The notes under the pieces are model-generated. The model ran no database searches. It was not told the origin of the DNA and saw only the letters and a list, made by a program, of their open reading frames with translations. Shown here piece by piece: positions 1 to 6,761 of a DNA stretch of 11,609 nucleotides; position 1 is the first letter of the stretch; each line of letters starts with the position of its first letter. The stretch is from Planctomycetia bacterium. GTDB lineage: Bacteria; Planctomycetota; Planctomycetia; Pirellulales; UBA1268. The stretch spans positions 1 through 11,609 of the forward strand of contig RFUD01000030.1 of assembly GCA_009923125.1 (NCBI GenBank), in the 5' to 3' direction. A program made the position numbers and the translations under genes.

Positions 1-48
1 AGCCCGAAGCCGGATTCGGCACGTTGACGAGACCCGGTCGAGCCCGTC

Positions 49-1131
49 TTACTTCCGCGGGCCGGATTTCGTCGTCGCCATCTGCGGACGCTTCACGAAG
101 TAGATCTTCGGATCGTCCACCACCCATGGCGTGCTCCACGTCTTGCCGTCGTCCATCACGCACACGTTGTAGAAGAACGTCTTCAGGGTCTCGGTGCGGT
201 AGCCGTAGGGGAACTGCGACGTGATGTGGTCGTCCATCGTGAGGTCGTCCACGCCCGGGCTGGCGAAGTAGTGGATCATGCCGTCGGGCGTGAACGAGAG
301 GCCGAGCGTCCACCAGCCGAGTTGATCCTCGGTGATCGTGGGGCCGCGGATCTCGCCGCCGTTCCGACCGCTGCGGACGCGGAGGTACGCCTGCTCGGGA
401 AGGTTTTTCTTGGCGTTCGCCTTCTCGTAGCAGATGAACATGCCGGGCCAGTATTCCTCGAGGCCCCACCAGCCTTCCCGTGGATGGTCGTCGGCGGTGA
501 TGATCGCGTGGGTGTAGCAGCCGGCACGGAAGCCGAACGACGGGCCGCTCCGCTTCTCCCACTGCTCGAAGGGCGGCAGGTAGACGCGGGTCACGATGCT
601 CGGGCTGTCGGCCACCGAGATGCCGCCGCCGACCGAACGGCCCGCGGCGAAGATCAGGTCGTCCTGCTGCATCTGGTACGTGACCCGTCCGGGGATGCCG
701 GCGTTGCGCGTCGAAATCAGCAGGCCGTGCGTGCTGCCTTCGAGGCCCGGGCTCGGCAGTTCGATCCGCTTCACGACGTCGGGTGTGCCGCGCTTCGGGC
801 CCTCGAACCACTGTCGGTTCACGCTCTTGCCCACCGGCCCGCGGAGACGCTTGTCCTGCTCCTCGGAACTCTTGGGATGGTTGTAGTTCCAGGTCCACTT
901 CTCATCCTCGAAGTCGTCGGTGGCCCCCTTGGCGACGGCGCCCGTTCCGGGCACGAGCACGGGCTTCTTGGGCGCGGCCGGCTTCGTGGCGGCGGTCGTG
1001 GACGACGCCTTCGCGGCCGCCGTCGGTTCGGCGGCGCGGCTGATGTGCCCGCCGATGGCGATGCCGGTCCCGAGCACCGTGAAGATCCAGGCTCGCATGG
1101 GCCGCATGCGTGTGGTGAGCGTGGTGAGCAT
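49..1131 (-). CDS. Secreted protein of unknown function, 360 aa
   Basis: I do not recognise the family. The chosen ATG at 1131 has a GAGGA Shine-Dalgarno about 7 bases upstream; the frame stays open to 1200, but the added residues do not look like a signal peptide. Residues 1-34 form a Sec-type signal (basic RMRPMR, hydrophobic WIFTVLGTGIAIGG, cleavage near SRAA). An Ala/Thr/Lys/Pro-rich linker follows to about residue 65, then a folded region starting DDFEDEKWTWNY. A DDF..W opening, many Gly/Trp/Tyr residues and an ending like WVVDDPKIYFVKR recall beta-sandwich (concanavalin-like) domains of planctomycete exported proteins, but that is inference from appearance only. No catalytic motif is evident. 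It is separated from the upstream TPM gene by 170 bases and may have its own promoter. Reading frame and export are fairly sure; function is unknown. Confidence 0.8.
   Translation of the reverse strand: MLTTLTTRMRPMRAWIFTVLGTGIAIGGHISRAAEPTAAAKASSTTAATKPAAPKKPVLVPGTGAVAKGATDDFEDEKWTWNYNHPKSSEEQDKRLRGPVGKSVNRQWFEGPKRGTPDVVKRIELPSPGLEGSTHGLLISTRNAGIPGRVTYQMQQDDLIFAAGRSVGGGISVADSPSIVTRVYLPPFEQWEKRSGPSFGFRAGCYTHAIITADDHPREGWWGLEEYWPGMFICYEKANAKKNLPEQAYLRVRSGRNGGEIRGPTITEDQLGWWTLGLSFTPDGMIHYFASPGVDDLTMDDHITSQFPYGYRTETLKTFFYNVCVMDDGKTWSTPWVVDDPKIYFVKRPQMATTKSGPRK
1112..1129. repeat. Perfect 9-base tandem repeat at the start of the 360-aa secreted protein
   Basis: The plus strand has GTGGTGAGC twice in a row. 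On the minus strand it encodes LTTLTT directly after the initiator Met of the secreted protein. Confidence 0.65.
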
Positions 1132-1138
1132 CAGCGAA

Positions 1139-1143
1139 TCCTC
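1139..1143 (-). promoter_or_regulatory. Shine-Dalgarno deciding the start of the 360-aa secreted protein
   Basis: On the minus strand GAGGA lies 7 bases before the ATG at 1131. No comparable site precedes the ATG at 1200, so the shorter form beginning MLTTLTTRM is preferred. Confidence 0.55.
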
Positions 1144-1186
1144 GCGACGTGGGTCGGCCCTCGAAGCACCCGGCCGTATCGCTGGT

Positions 1187-1216
1187 GCTATCGGCCCCAT
1201 GCCGGCCGCGATTCAA
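1187..1216 (-). promoter_or_regulatory. Candidate sigma70-type promoter for the 360-aa secreted protein
   Basis: On the minus strand TTGAAT (1216-1211) matches four of six -35 consensus bases. Eighteen bases later GATAGC (1192-1187) matches three of six -10 bases. It sits in the 170-base gap between the TPM gene and the secreted protein gene, about 55 bases before the ATG at 1131. The match is weak and could be chance in this GC-rich DNA. Confidence 0.25.
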
Positions 1217-1222
1217 AGCGGC

Positions 1223-1286
1223 GACCGCACGCCAGCCGCGGTCTCGCCCCCTTGCCGCGCTTTCCCAGCCTGCCCGGTCGCCCGGG
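1223..1286 (-). terminator. Weak candidate termination structures after the TPM gene
   Basis: Two short GC hairpins follow the TPM stop codon at 1302. One has a 5-bp CCCGG/CCGGG stem closed by a GCGA (GNRA) tetraloop at 1273-1286. The other has a 6-bp GACCGC/GCGGTC stem with a 9-base loop at 1223-1243. Neither is followed by a T run on the minus strand, so a classical intrinsic terminator is not supported. Together with the possible promoter downstream they mark this gap as a likely transcription-unit boundary. Confidence 0.2.
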
Positions 1287-1301
1287 GGCGGCTGGTCGCG
1301 G

Positions 1302-3803
1302 CTACCAGCGCACTTCGGCGACGTCGCGCGTCCAGCTGCCGCCGGCGGCGGGCGAACTGCCGCGCGCGGCGCCGCCCCCGATGACCGGCCCACCGCCGAG
1401 CACCGTGCGCCAGGGATCCGGTCCGGTGAACGTGCCACCTGGCAGTGAGATCACCCACGGCCCGGCCCCGCGCGACATGCGCTCGAAGGAATCCTGCATC
1501 TGCCGGCGCTGGATTTCCTGGATCCTGCGCTGCCGCCGCCGTTCCGCCTCCGCGGTCGCCGCGGCGTAGGCCTCGCGGGCCAGCGCCGCCGACTCCGACG
1601 ACGCCTTGATCGAGTCTTCGTACCGCTGGCCGGTGAGCAGCGACTTCGCCCGTTCGAGCGCCGACACGGCCGCACGGACGTCGGCCGAAACGCCCTCCGC
1701 GTACCAGGCCGCGGCCCGGCGGATGAGGCTGTCGGTCTCCTCGATTTCCGTGAAGGCCTGCCGGGCGAGCCGCTCGTCCTCGGTGGCGAGTTCCTCCGCC
1801 CGCGCGGCGGCCGAGTCGGCGGCGTCGATCACGCGGCCGGCCTGCAGCAGATCGGGACGCTGGACCGCGAGGCCGCGCTCCGCGACCTGCACGAGCCGGC
1901 CCGCCTCACGGCAGTGCTCGTTGGCCCGGACGCGATCGGTTCGCTGCCGGTCGAGCCGGGCTTCGAGCTCGCCGATCCGCCGCGTGGTGTCGGAAGCGCG
2001 CTTCGGCAGCGACGCCCGGAGGCCGTCGAGTTCCTGTCGGCGGTCGGTCACCGCGGTCTGGCAGCCCTCCACCCACGCCTCCTGCCGCACGACCTCCTCG
2101 AGCAGCGCGAGCGCCTTGAAGTAATGCTGTCGCGAGGGCTCGGCGGCCGACTGGGCCTCGGCGATCATGCGCTTGATGCGCTCGAGCCCCTCGTCGGCCT
2201 TGGCGACGTTGTCGGCGAGATCGGTCCACGAGTTCTCGGCGTAGGCCGCGGCGAGATGCTCGAGGGCCCGCTCGGTGGCCGGGCGCCGGCCGCCGAGCGC
2301 CTCCAGCCGCGCGATGCATCCGGGCAGCAGGTCGTCGATCTTCGCCTTGGCGGCCACGACGCTCTCCAGGATGGCGACCGCCTCACCGGCATGCCGCTCG
2401 GCGTGCTCGAGGTGCTTGAGGGCGCCTTCGACCTCTCCGGCATCCAGCAGCTGCGCCGCCAGCGCGGCGTGCTCGCGCGATTGCACGACGTGGACCATCG
2501 GGTCGGCCCCGGGCTCGGCCAAGAGCCAGCCCTCGGCCCGCTTGGCGCGGATCTTCGCTTCCGCGTCGTCGGCCGTCGCGGCGGCCTTCCGCCGGCGGTC
2601 GTCGGCGGCCTCGAAGGCGTCGAGCCGCCCGACCAGCGTCGCCATGTCGGCCAGTCCGCCCTCCAGCCGGCCACGCGCCTCGACGGGATCGCTCTCCAGG
2701 TCGTGTCGCGCCAGCGCGAGGCTGCGGGCCGCGGCGGCCGTCGCGGCCTGAAAGGCGGCGCCGGATCGGCCGCGTTCCGCAAGGCGGGCGATCCGGGCGT
2801 CGGCGGCCGCGAGTCCGGCGTCGAGTTCGTCGGCCAGGGCCCGCGACTTCTCGTGGGCCTGCTCGAGCACGTCGAGCGGGCCGCGGCATTCGCCGGCCAC
2901 TTCGTCGAGCGGCGGCCGCGCCTCCGCCGAGTCGAGCAGCCGGATGCAGTCGTCGGCGGCGGCGGTGCCGAGGAACCATTCCGAGTCGACCCGTTCCTGC
3001 GCCTTTTCCCACACGTCCATCAGGCCGAGCCACCGCTCGCGGTAGCGGCCGAGCGCCCCCTGCACCGCGTCGTACGCGGATCGCGTCTGACCCTGCATCG
3101 GTGTCTTGAAGTCGGGGTCGGTGTGCGGCAGCAGCCGATGCCGCTCCTGCTGCGCGTCGAGCAGGTCGGAGAGGCCGACGACCTCCTGCTTGAAGGCGGC
3201 GAGTTTCCGGCGCGCCTCGGCGACACGGCTGTCGTGCCGCGACCGCTGATAGAGGAAAGTGCCGACCGCGGCCAGAGACCCCAGGCCGAGGAGCGACAGC
3301 GGGAGCGTGCGGGTGCGAAACACCCGCGCGGCCTCGATCCGGGCGAGTTCGCGATCCTTGCGATCCTTGACCCAGCCTTCCGTGGCCTCGACGAGCGCGG
3401 CCAGACCGTCGTCGTACAGGCCGTCCTTCGCGCGTGGCAGGAACACCTTCTCGATGAGTTCGGTCTGGATCGTCGCCGGGTCGAGGCCGCTCGACACCTC
3501 GAGCGCCCACGGCGCCCGCATGGCAATGGAGTGTCCCTGCGTGTCGAGCACGATCGTCACGTGTTTGCGGACGGCAGCGTGAAGTTCTTGAGTGGAAACA
3601 TCGACGGCCGCGGTCACCTTGGGGAAGCTGGCGGTGGTGCCGGTCACGAACACGCGTCGGGTGTCGGTGGGCGAGAGCCGCGGCGGCTCCTCGGCGCGAA
3701 CCTGCGGCGCCGGCAGGCATGCTGCGAGAGTCGCCACCAGGGCCAGCCGGGTCGCGAAGAGCCGGACCGTGATCGAGGGAGTCTTGAATGCCGTGCCGCG
3801 CAT
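1302..3803 (-). CDS. TPM-domain protein with membrane anchor and long coiled coil, 833 aa
   Basis: Starts at the ATG at 3803, preceded by a strong GGAGG; a frame extension to GTG 3911 is open but lacks a signal peptide. Residues 1-37 are an export signal (RLALVATLAAC, cleavage near VRA; LAAC at 26-29 also fits a lipobox). Residues about 70-145 resemble the second half of the TPM (YgcG/TLP18.3, PF04536) fold: ALEVSSGLDPATIQTELIEK, then FLPRAKDGLYDDGLAALVEA, matching the family's 'GLeg..td....i...i.P.f..gdYd.Gi..gv' pattern. A transmembrane segment lies at about 167-186 (LPLSLLGLGSLAAVGTFLYQ). About 600 residues of charged Ala/Glu/Arg-rich helix, probably coiled coil, follow. The C-terminus is Gly-rich (GGGPVIGGGAARG, then GGSW), like the tail of many YgcG proteins. 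TPM domains have been linked to membrane protein maintenance and acid phosphatase activity; the role here is unknown. Confidence 0.85.
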   Translation of the reverse strand: MRGTAFKTPSITVRLFATRLALVATLAACLPAPQVRAEEPPRLSPTDTRRVFVTGTTASFPKVTAAVDVSTQELHAAVRKHVTIVLDTQGHSIAMRAPWALEVSSGLDPATIQTELIEKVFLPRAKDGLYDDGLAALVEATEGWVKDRKDRELARIEAARVFRTRTLPLSLLGLGSLAAVGTFLYQRSRHDSRVAEARRKLAAFKQEVVGLSDLLDAQQERHRLLPHTDPDFKTPMQGQTRSAYDAVQGALGRYRERWLGLMDVWEKAQERVDSEWFLGTAAADDCIRLLDSAEARPPLDEVAGECRGPLDVLEQAHEKSRALADELDAGLAAADARIARLAERGRSGAAFQAATAAAARSLALARHDLESDPVEARGRLEGGLADMATLVGRLDAFEAADDRRRKAAATADDAEAKIRAKRAEGWLLAEPGADPMVHVVQSREHAALAAQLLDAGEVEGALKHLEHAERHAGEAVAILESVVAAKAKIDDLLPGCIARLEALGGRRPATERALEHLAAAYAENSWTDLADNVAKADEGLERIKRMIAEAQSAAEPSRQHYFKALALLEEVVRQEAWVEGCQTAVTDRRQELDGLRASLPKRASDTTRRIGELEARLDRQRTDRVRANEHCREAGRLVQVAERGLAVQRPDLLQAGRVIDAADSAAARAEELATEDERLARQAFTEIEETDSLIRRAAAWYAEGVSADVRAAVSALERAKSLLTGQRYEDSIKASSESAALAREAYAAATAEAERRRQRRIQEIQRRQMQDSFERMSRGAGPWVISLPGGTFTGPDPWRTVLGGGPVIGGGAARGSSPAAGGSWTRDVAEVRW

Positions 3804-3806
3804 GAT

Positions 3807-3812
3807 TCCTCC
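3807..3812 (-). promoter_or_regulatory. Strong Shine-Dalgarno setting the TPM protein start
   Basis: GGAGGA on the minus strand ends three bases before the ATG at 3803 (four after GGAGG). It places the start directly before the signal peptide and argues against the upstream in-frame GTG at 3911. Confidence 0.65.
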
Positions 3813-3901
3813 AGGCTGGGTGGTTGGCAGGCGAATAGGTGTAGCACCGGTGAGGACGCCGCAAAAGTGCCGCGCCCGGGATGCCACGAGGCTTTGCGGG
3901 C

Positions 3902-3920
3902 CGGTCGGCACTACCGACCG
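3902..3920 (-). repeat. Perfect hairpin with the EF-hand gene stop codon in its loop
   Basis: CGGTCGG (3902-3908) and CCGACCG (3914-3920) form a perfect 7-bp stem around a 5-base loop. On the minus strand the loop reads TAGTG: the TAG stop of the EF-hand gene overlapping an in-frame GTG of the TPM reading frame. No T run follows, so it is not a standard terminator. It may attenuate read-through or stabilise an mRNA end, or be chance. Confidence 0.4.
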
Positions 3921-4675
3921 AAGTCCTCGGCCGTCGGCCGCGTCGAACCCTGCGGAAAGAGTCCCGTTCGCGGAGAGCCCGTCTGCGCGGGGGCGCGGCC
4001 CGCCGCCGGGATGCCGGTGCGGCCGCGGGCGGCGGTGGGCCGCGGTTGCGATTGCGGTTGCGGATCGCGGGGCCGGCCCGCGTTGAGATCCTGTTTCGGC
4101 CCCTGGGCTCCGTAGCCTGGCCGCACCGCGGGAGCGCCGGCCCGCACGCCGCCGGTCAGGGCGGGCGTGCGACCCGGGGTCACGTTCGCCGGGGGGCGGG
4201 ATGCGGGCGGCCTGGCGGAGTCTTCCGTCGCGGCCCGCGGACGGGATGCCGGTGCCGGGTTGCCCGGGATCAGGATCAGGTCGTCCGTCGCCGCGGGCTC
4301 GCGACCACTCGCCGCCGCGTCGCCGCGGGGCCGGCCCGTGAGGGGATCGACGCCGGAGTTTCGCAGCGTCTCGATCCGTTCGCGGCGCATCCGCACGCGG
4401 GCCGTCTCCGCCTCCCCCTCGTCGATCGTCCCGTTGGCATCGAGATCGAACCGCCGCAGAATCTCCTCGCGGGTCAGGCCGCCGGAAATGCTCGGCGTTT
4501 CGCGGGCCGGCAGCAGCCCGCCGCCGCGGCCGCCCGGTCCCGGCGGCTGTGCGCCGGCCGGGAGCGCGAGAACGAGTCCGAGCGCGAGTGCGACGATCAC
4601 CCCGATATTCGGCCGGGTCGTCACCGCCCCGCCGGATTCGCCGTGACAGTTGTTCGTGCTGTTCATGCTGTTCAC
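3911..4675 (-). CDS. Secreted single-EF-hand protein with disordered Pro/Ala/Arg-rich tail, 254 aa
   Basis: A GTG start at 4675 overlaps the dppF stop (GTGA), with AGGGA 7-8 bases upstream; an ATG at 4666 is the alternative. Residues 21-42 form a signal peptide (hydrophobic core NIGVIVALALGLVLALPAGA, cleavage after AGA). A Gly/Pro linker follows, then one canonical 12-residue EF-hand loop at 77-88, DLDANGTIDEGE, with Asp1, Asp3, Asn5, Thr7, Asp9 and Glu12 all suited to calcium binding, preceded by a helix (LTREEILRRF). A basic helix and GVDPLTGRP come next; residues from about 118 are low-complexity and rich in Pro, Arg, Ala, Gly and Thr. Planctomycetes encode many such exported EF-hand proteins of unknown role. 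Coupling to dppF suggests co-expression with the importer; a direct part in transport is speculation. Confidence 0.8.
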   Translation of the reverse strand: MNSMNSTNNCHGESGGAVTTRPNIGVIVALALGLVLALPAGAQPPGPGGRGGGLLPARETPSISGGLTREEILRRFDLDANGTIDEGEAETARVRMRRERIETLRNSGVDPLTGRPRGDAAASGREPAATDDLILIPGNPAPASRPRAATEDSARPPASRPPANVTPGRTPALTGGVRAGAPAVRPGYGAQGPKQDLNAGRPRDPQPQSQPRPTAARGRTGIPAAGRAPAQTGSPRTGLFPQGSTRPTAEDFGR

Positions 4676-4677
4676 GC
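4651..4677. repeat. Three imperfect 9-base tandem units at the dppF/EF-hand junction
   Basis: On the plus strand the units are TGTTCGTGC, TGTTCATGC and TGTTCACGC, each one or two bases different from the next. They encode the repetitive first residues MNSMNSTNN of the EF-hand protein and the last codons of dppF, so both candidate starts (GTG 4675, ATG 4666) fall inside the repeat. Confidence 0.7.
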
Positions 4678-5742
4678 GCTGTTCCCTGTCCCGATTCTAT
4701 CCGGCGTGTCGCCTGCCATCATCTCCGCCAGCCGTGCGGCCGCCGCCGCGGCGCTGCCACCGCGGTCGAGTTCCCGGGCGGCCACATGGCAGTGCACCCG
4801 GTGACCGTCGATCACGGTGGCGGGCGGATCGACCGAGCGGCAGACGGTCTCGGCGAGCGGGCAGCGGGGGTGAAACCGGCAGCCGGCAGGCGGCCGCGCG
4901 GGACTCGGCACGTCGCCCGTGAGCACGATGCGCCTCCGGCGGTCCGCCGGATCGATCCTGGGCACGGCGGAGAACAGTGCGAGCGTGTAGGGATGGAGCG
5001 GCGTGCGGTAGAGCGCGTCCGCCGTCGCATGCTCGACGATCCGTCCGAGGTACATCACGGCCACCTCGTCCGACACGTGCTCGACCACCGACAGGTCGTG
5101 CGAGATCAGGAGGTACGTGAGTCCGAACTGCTCGCGCAGCTCGACCAGCAGGTTGACCACCTGCGCCTGGATCGAGACGTCGAGCGCCGACACGGGCTCG
5201 TCGAGCACGAGGAAGTCGGGCTCCAGGACGAGCGCCCGCGCGATCGCGATCCGCTGCCGCTGCCCGCCGGAGAATTCGTGCGGATACCGCTCGAGCGCCG
5301 CCGCCGTCAGCCCCGTGCGTTCGAGCGCCGCCTGCATGCGGGCGAGCCGCTCCGGCGGCGTGCCGAGACGGTGGATGACGAGCCCCTCCTCGAGGATCGC
5401 CCGGATCGTCATCCGCGGATTGAGCGAGCCGTAGGGATCCTGGAACACGATCTGCATCCGCCGCCGCAACGCCCGCAGCGCCGCCCCGTGCGTCCCCCGC
5501 ACGTCCGCGCCGGCAAACCGCACCGTGCCTGCCGTGGGCTCGACGAGCCGCAGCACGCTCCGCCCCACGGTCGTCTTGCCGCAGCCGCTCTCGCCGACGA
5601 GCCCGAGCGTGCGGCCCTTGGCGATCGAGAAACTCACGCCATCCACCGCCCGCACGCTGCCGACCTGCCGACGCAGGAGCCCCTTCCGCACCGGAAAGTG
5701 CGTCTCCAGGCCGGCGACGTCGAGCAGCGATGCAGTCGTCAT
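4672..5742 (-). CDS. dppF: Peptide/nickel ABC transporter ATP-binding protein, DppF/OppF type, 356 aa
   Basis: The second nucleotide-binding subunit of the importer, hydrolysing ATP at the cytoplasmic face of the DppB/DppC pore. Visible motifs: Walker A GESGCGKT (50-57), Q-loop IVFQDPYGSLNP (98-109), signature FSGGQRQR (157-164), Walker B LVLDEP (178-183) with catalytic Glu182, D-loop SALD, and switch His215 in LLISHD. The C-terminal oligopeptide/dipeptide domain follows HPYTLALFSAVP and has four cysteines spaced CX5C-X6-C-X16-C (CRFHPRC, then two more). The N-terminal HFPVRKGLLRRQVGSVRAVD is typical of the F subunit, not the D subunit. The ATG at 5742 overlaps the dppD stop (ATGA) and has GGGGAG six bases upstream. 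The stop overlaps the EF-hand GTG. About 30 residues after the last Cys are Ala/Arg-rich and not conserved-looking. Substrate cannot be read from this subunit; oppF would be an equally valid label. Confidence 0.93.
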   Translation of the reverse strand: MTTASLLDVAGLETHFPVRKGLLRRQVGSVRAVDGVSFSIAKGRTLGLVGESGCGKTTVGRSVLRLVEPTAGTVRFAGADVRGTHGAALRALRRRMQIVFQDPYGSLNPRMTIRAILEEGLVIHRLGTPPERLARMQAALERTGLTAAALERYPHEFSGGQRQRIAIARALVLEPDFLVLDEPVSALDVSIQAQVVNLLVELREQFGLTYLLISHDLSVVEHVSDEVAVMYLGRIVEHATADALYRTPLHPYTLALFSAVPRIDPADRRRRIVLTGDVPSPARPPAGCRFHPRCPLAETVCRSVDPPATVIDGHRVHCHVAARELDRGGSAAAAAARLAEMMAGDTPDRIGTGNSA

Positions 5743-6761
5743 GCGCGGCTCCCCGCGGAGGACGCGCGGGGCTCCCCGAGCGCGCCCGCGAACGGGCAGC
5801 GGACGAGGTGCCCGGGGGCGATCTCGACGAGCGCGGGGGCGTGTGTCGCGCAGTCCGGCAGCCGCGCGAAGCCGCACCGCGGATGAAACCGGCAGCCGGC
5901 CGGAAAATCACGCGGGGCGGGCACCATCCCCGGAATCGTGGTCAGCGGTCCCGACCGCCGGCCCGTGGGGCGGGCCGCGAGCAGGCCGATCGTGTACGGG
6001 TGCCGCGGGTGCGCGAACAGCTCGGCCGCCGGCGCGTGCTCCACGATCCGGCCGGCGTACATCACGGCCACGTCGTCGCACGTCTCCGCCACGACGCCCA
6101 GATCGTGGGTGATGAGCAGGATCGCCGTGCCCAGACGGCGCCGCAGATCGTCGAGCAGGGCGAGAATCTGGGCCTGGATCGTCACGTCGAGCGCGGTCGT
6201 GGGCTCATCGGCGATCACGAGGTCGGGTTCGCAGGCGAGTGCCATCGCGATCATCACCCGCTGCCGCATGCCGCCGGAGAGCTGGTGCGGATACTCGTCG
6301 AGCCGCCGTTCGGGATCGGCCAGGCGGACGAGGCGGAGCATCTCGAGCGCCCGCGCCCTCGCGCCGTGGGGGGTGACGTCGCGGTGCAGCCGCACCGCCT
6401 CGGCGATCTGGTCGCCGATCGTGAACACGGGGTTCAGGCTCGTCATCGGCTCCTGGAAGATCATCCCGATCCTCCCGCCCCGCACGCGGCGCAACTCCCG
6501 CTCGGGGAGCGTCACGAGATCGTCCGTGCGGCCGTCGCGCTCGAGACGGATGCTCCCCGACTCGATCACGCCCGGCGCCGCCACGAGCCGGAGGATCGAC
6601 ATCGCCGTCACGCTCTTCCCGCAGCCGCTCTCCCCCACGAGCCCCAGCGTCTTCCCGCGCTCGATCGACAGCGACACGCCGTCCACCGCCGGCACGCGGC
6701 CGGCCGGCGTATGGAACGCGGTCACGAGGTTGTGGATGTCGAGAAGCGGCACGGGGCTCAC
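5739..6761 (-). CDS. dppD: Peptide/nickel ABC transporter ATP-binding protein, DppD/OppD type, 340 aa
   Basis: The first nucleotide-binding subunit of the importer. Motifs: Walker A GESGCGKS (43-50), Q-loop MIFQEPMTSLNP (100-111), signature LSGGMRQR (161-168), Walker B LVIADEP (181-187) with Glu186, D-loop TALD, and switch His219 in LLITHD. EPMTSLNP and LSGGMRQR are characteristic of the D subunit. The C-terminal domain carries four cysteines (CX5C-X7-C-X17-C). The start is uncertain. GTG 6761 overlaps the stop of the 44-codon frame upstream (GTGA). GTG 6752 gives MPLLDIHNL, a common family beginning, with GGTGA five bases before it. Longer forms from ATG 6812 or GTG 6887 would add a basic, Pro/Ser-rich segment translated from a palindrome and are unlikely. 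The stop overlaps dppF by ATGA. Confidence 0.92.
   Translation of the reverse strand: MSPVPLLDIHNLVTAFHTPAGRVPAVDGVSLSIERGKTLGLVGESGCGKSVTAMSILRLVAAPGVIESGSIRLERDGRTDDLVTLPERELRRVRGGRIGMIFQEPMTSLNPVFTIGDQIAEAVRLHRDVTPHGARARALEMLRLVRLADPERRLDEYPHQLSGGMRQRVMIAMALACEPDLVIADEPTTALDVTIQAQILALLDDLRRRLGTAILLITHDLGVVAETCDDVAVMYAGRIVEHAPAAELFAHPRHPYTIGLLAARPTGRRSGPLTTIPGMVPAPRDFPAGCRFHPRCGFARLPDCATHAPALVEIAPGHLVRCPFAGALGEPRASSAGSRA
5743..5771 (-). promoter_or_regulatory. Hairpin enclosing the dppF Shine-Dalgarno
   Basis: CCCCGCG (5751-5757) and CGCGGGG (5765-5771) are perfect 7-bp inverted repeats with a 7-base loop. On the minus strand the 3' arm CGCGGGG supplies the GGGG of the dppF Shine-Dalgarno GGGGAG, with the ATG six bases later. 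Ribosomes finishing dppD would open this stem, which fits coupling through the ATGA overlap. The geometry is seen directly; regulation is inferred. Confidence 0.45.

Noticed and set aside
4..19. CCGAA/TTCGG hairpin after the stop of the secreted protein gene as a terminator
   Set aside because: The stem is only 5 bp, no T run is visible and the window ends immediately beyond it.
3804..3911. Starting the TPM protein at GTG 3911
   Set aside because: The extra 36 residues do not resemble a signal peptide, while ATG 3803 has a strong GGAGG and is followed at once by one.
1914..4115. Plus-strand open frame of 733 codons opposite the TPM gene
   Set aside because: It is a shadow of the coiled-coil coding sequence, with no signal, domain or ribosome-binding site.
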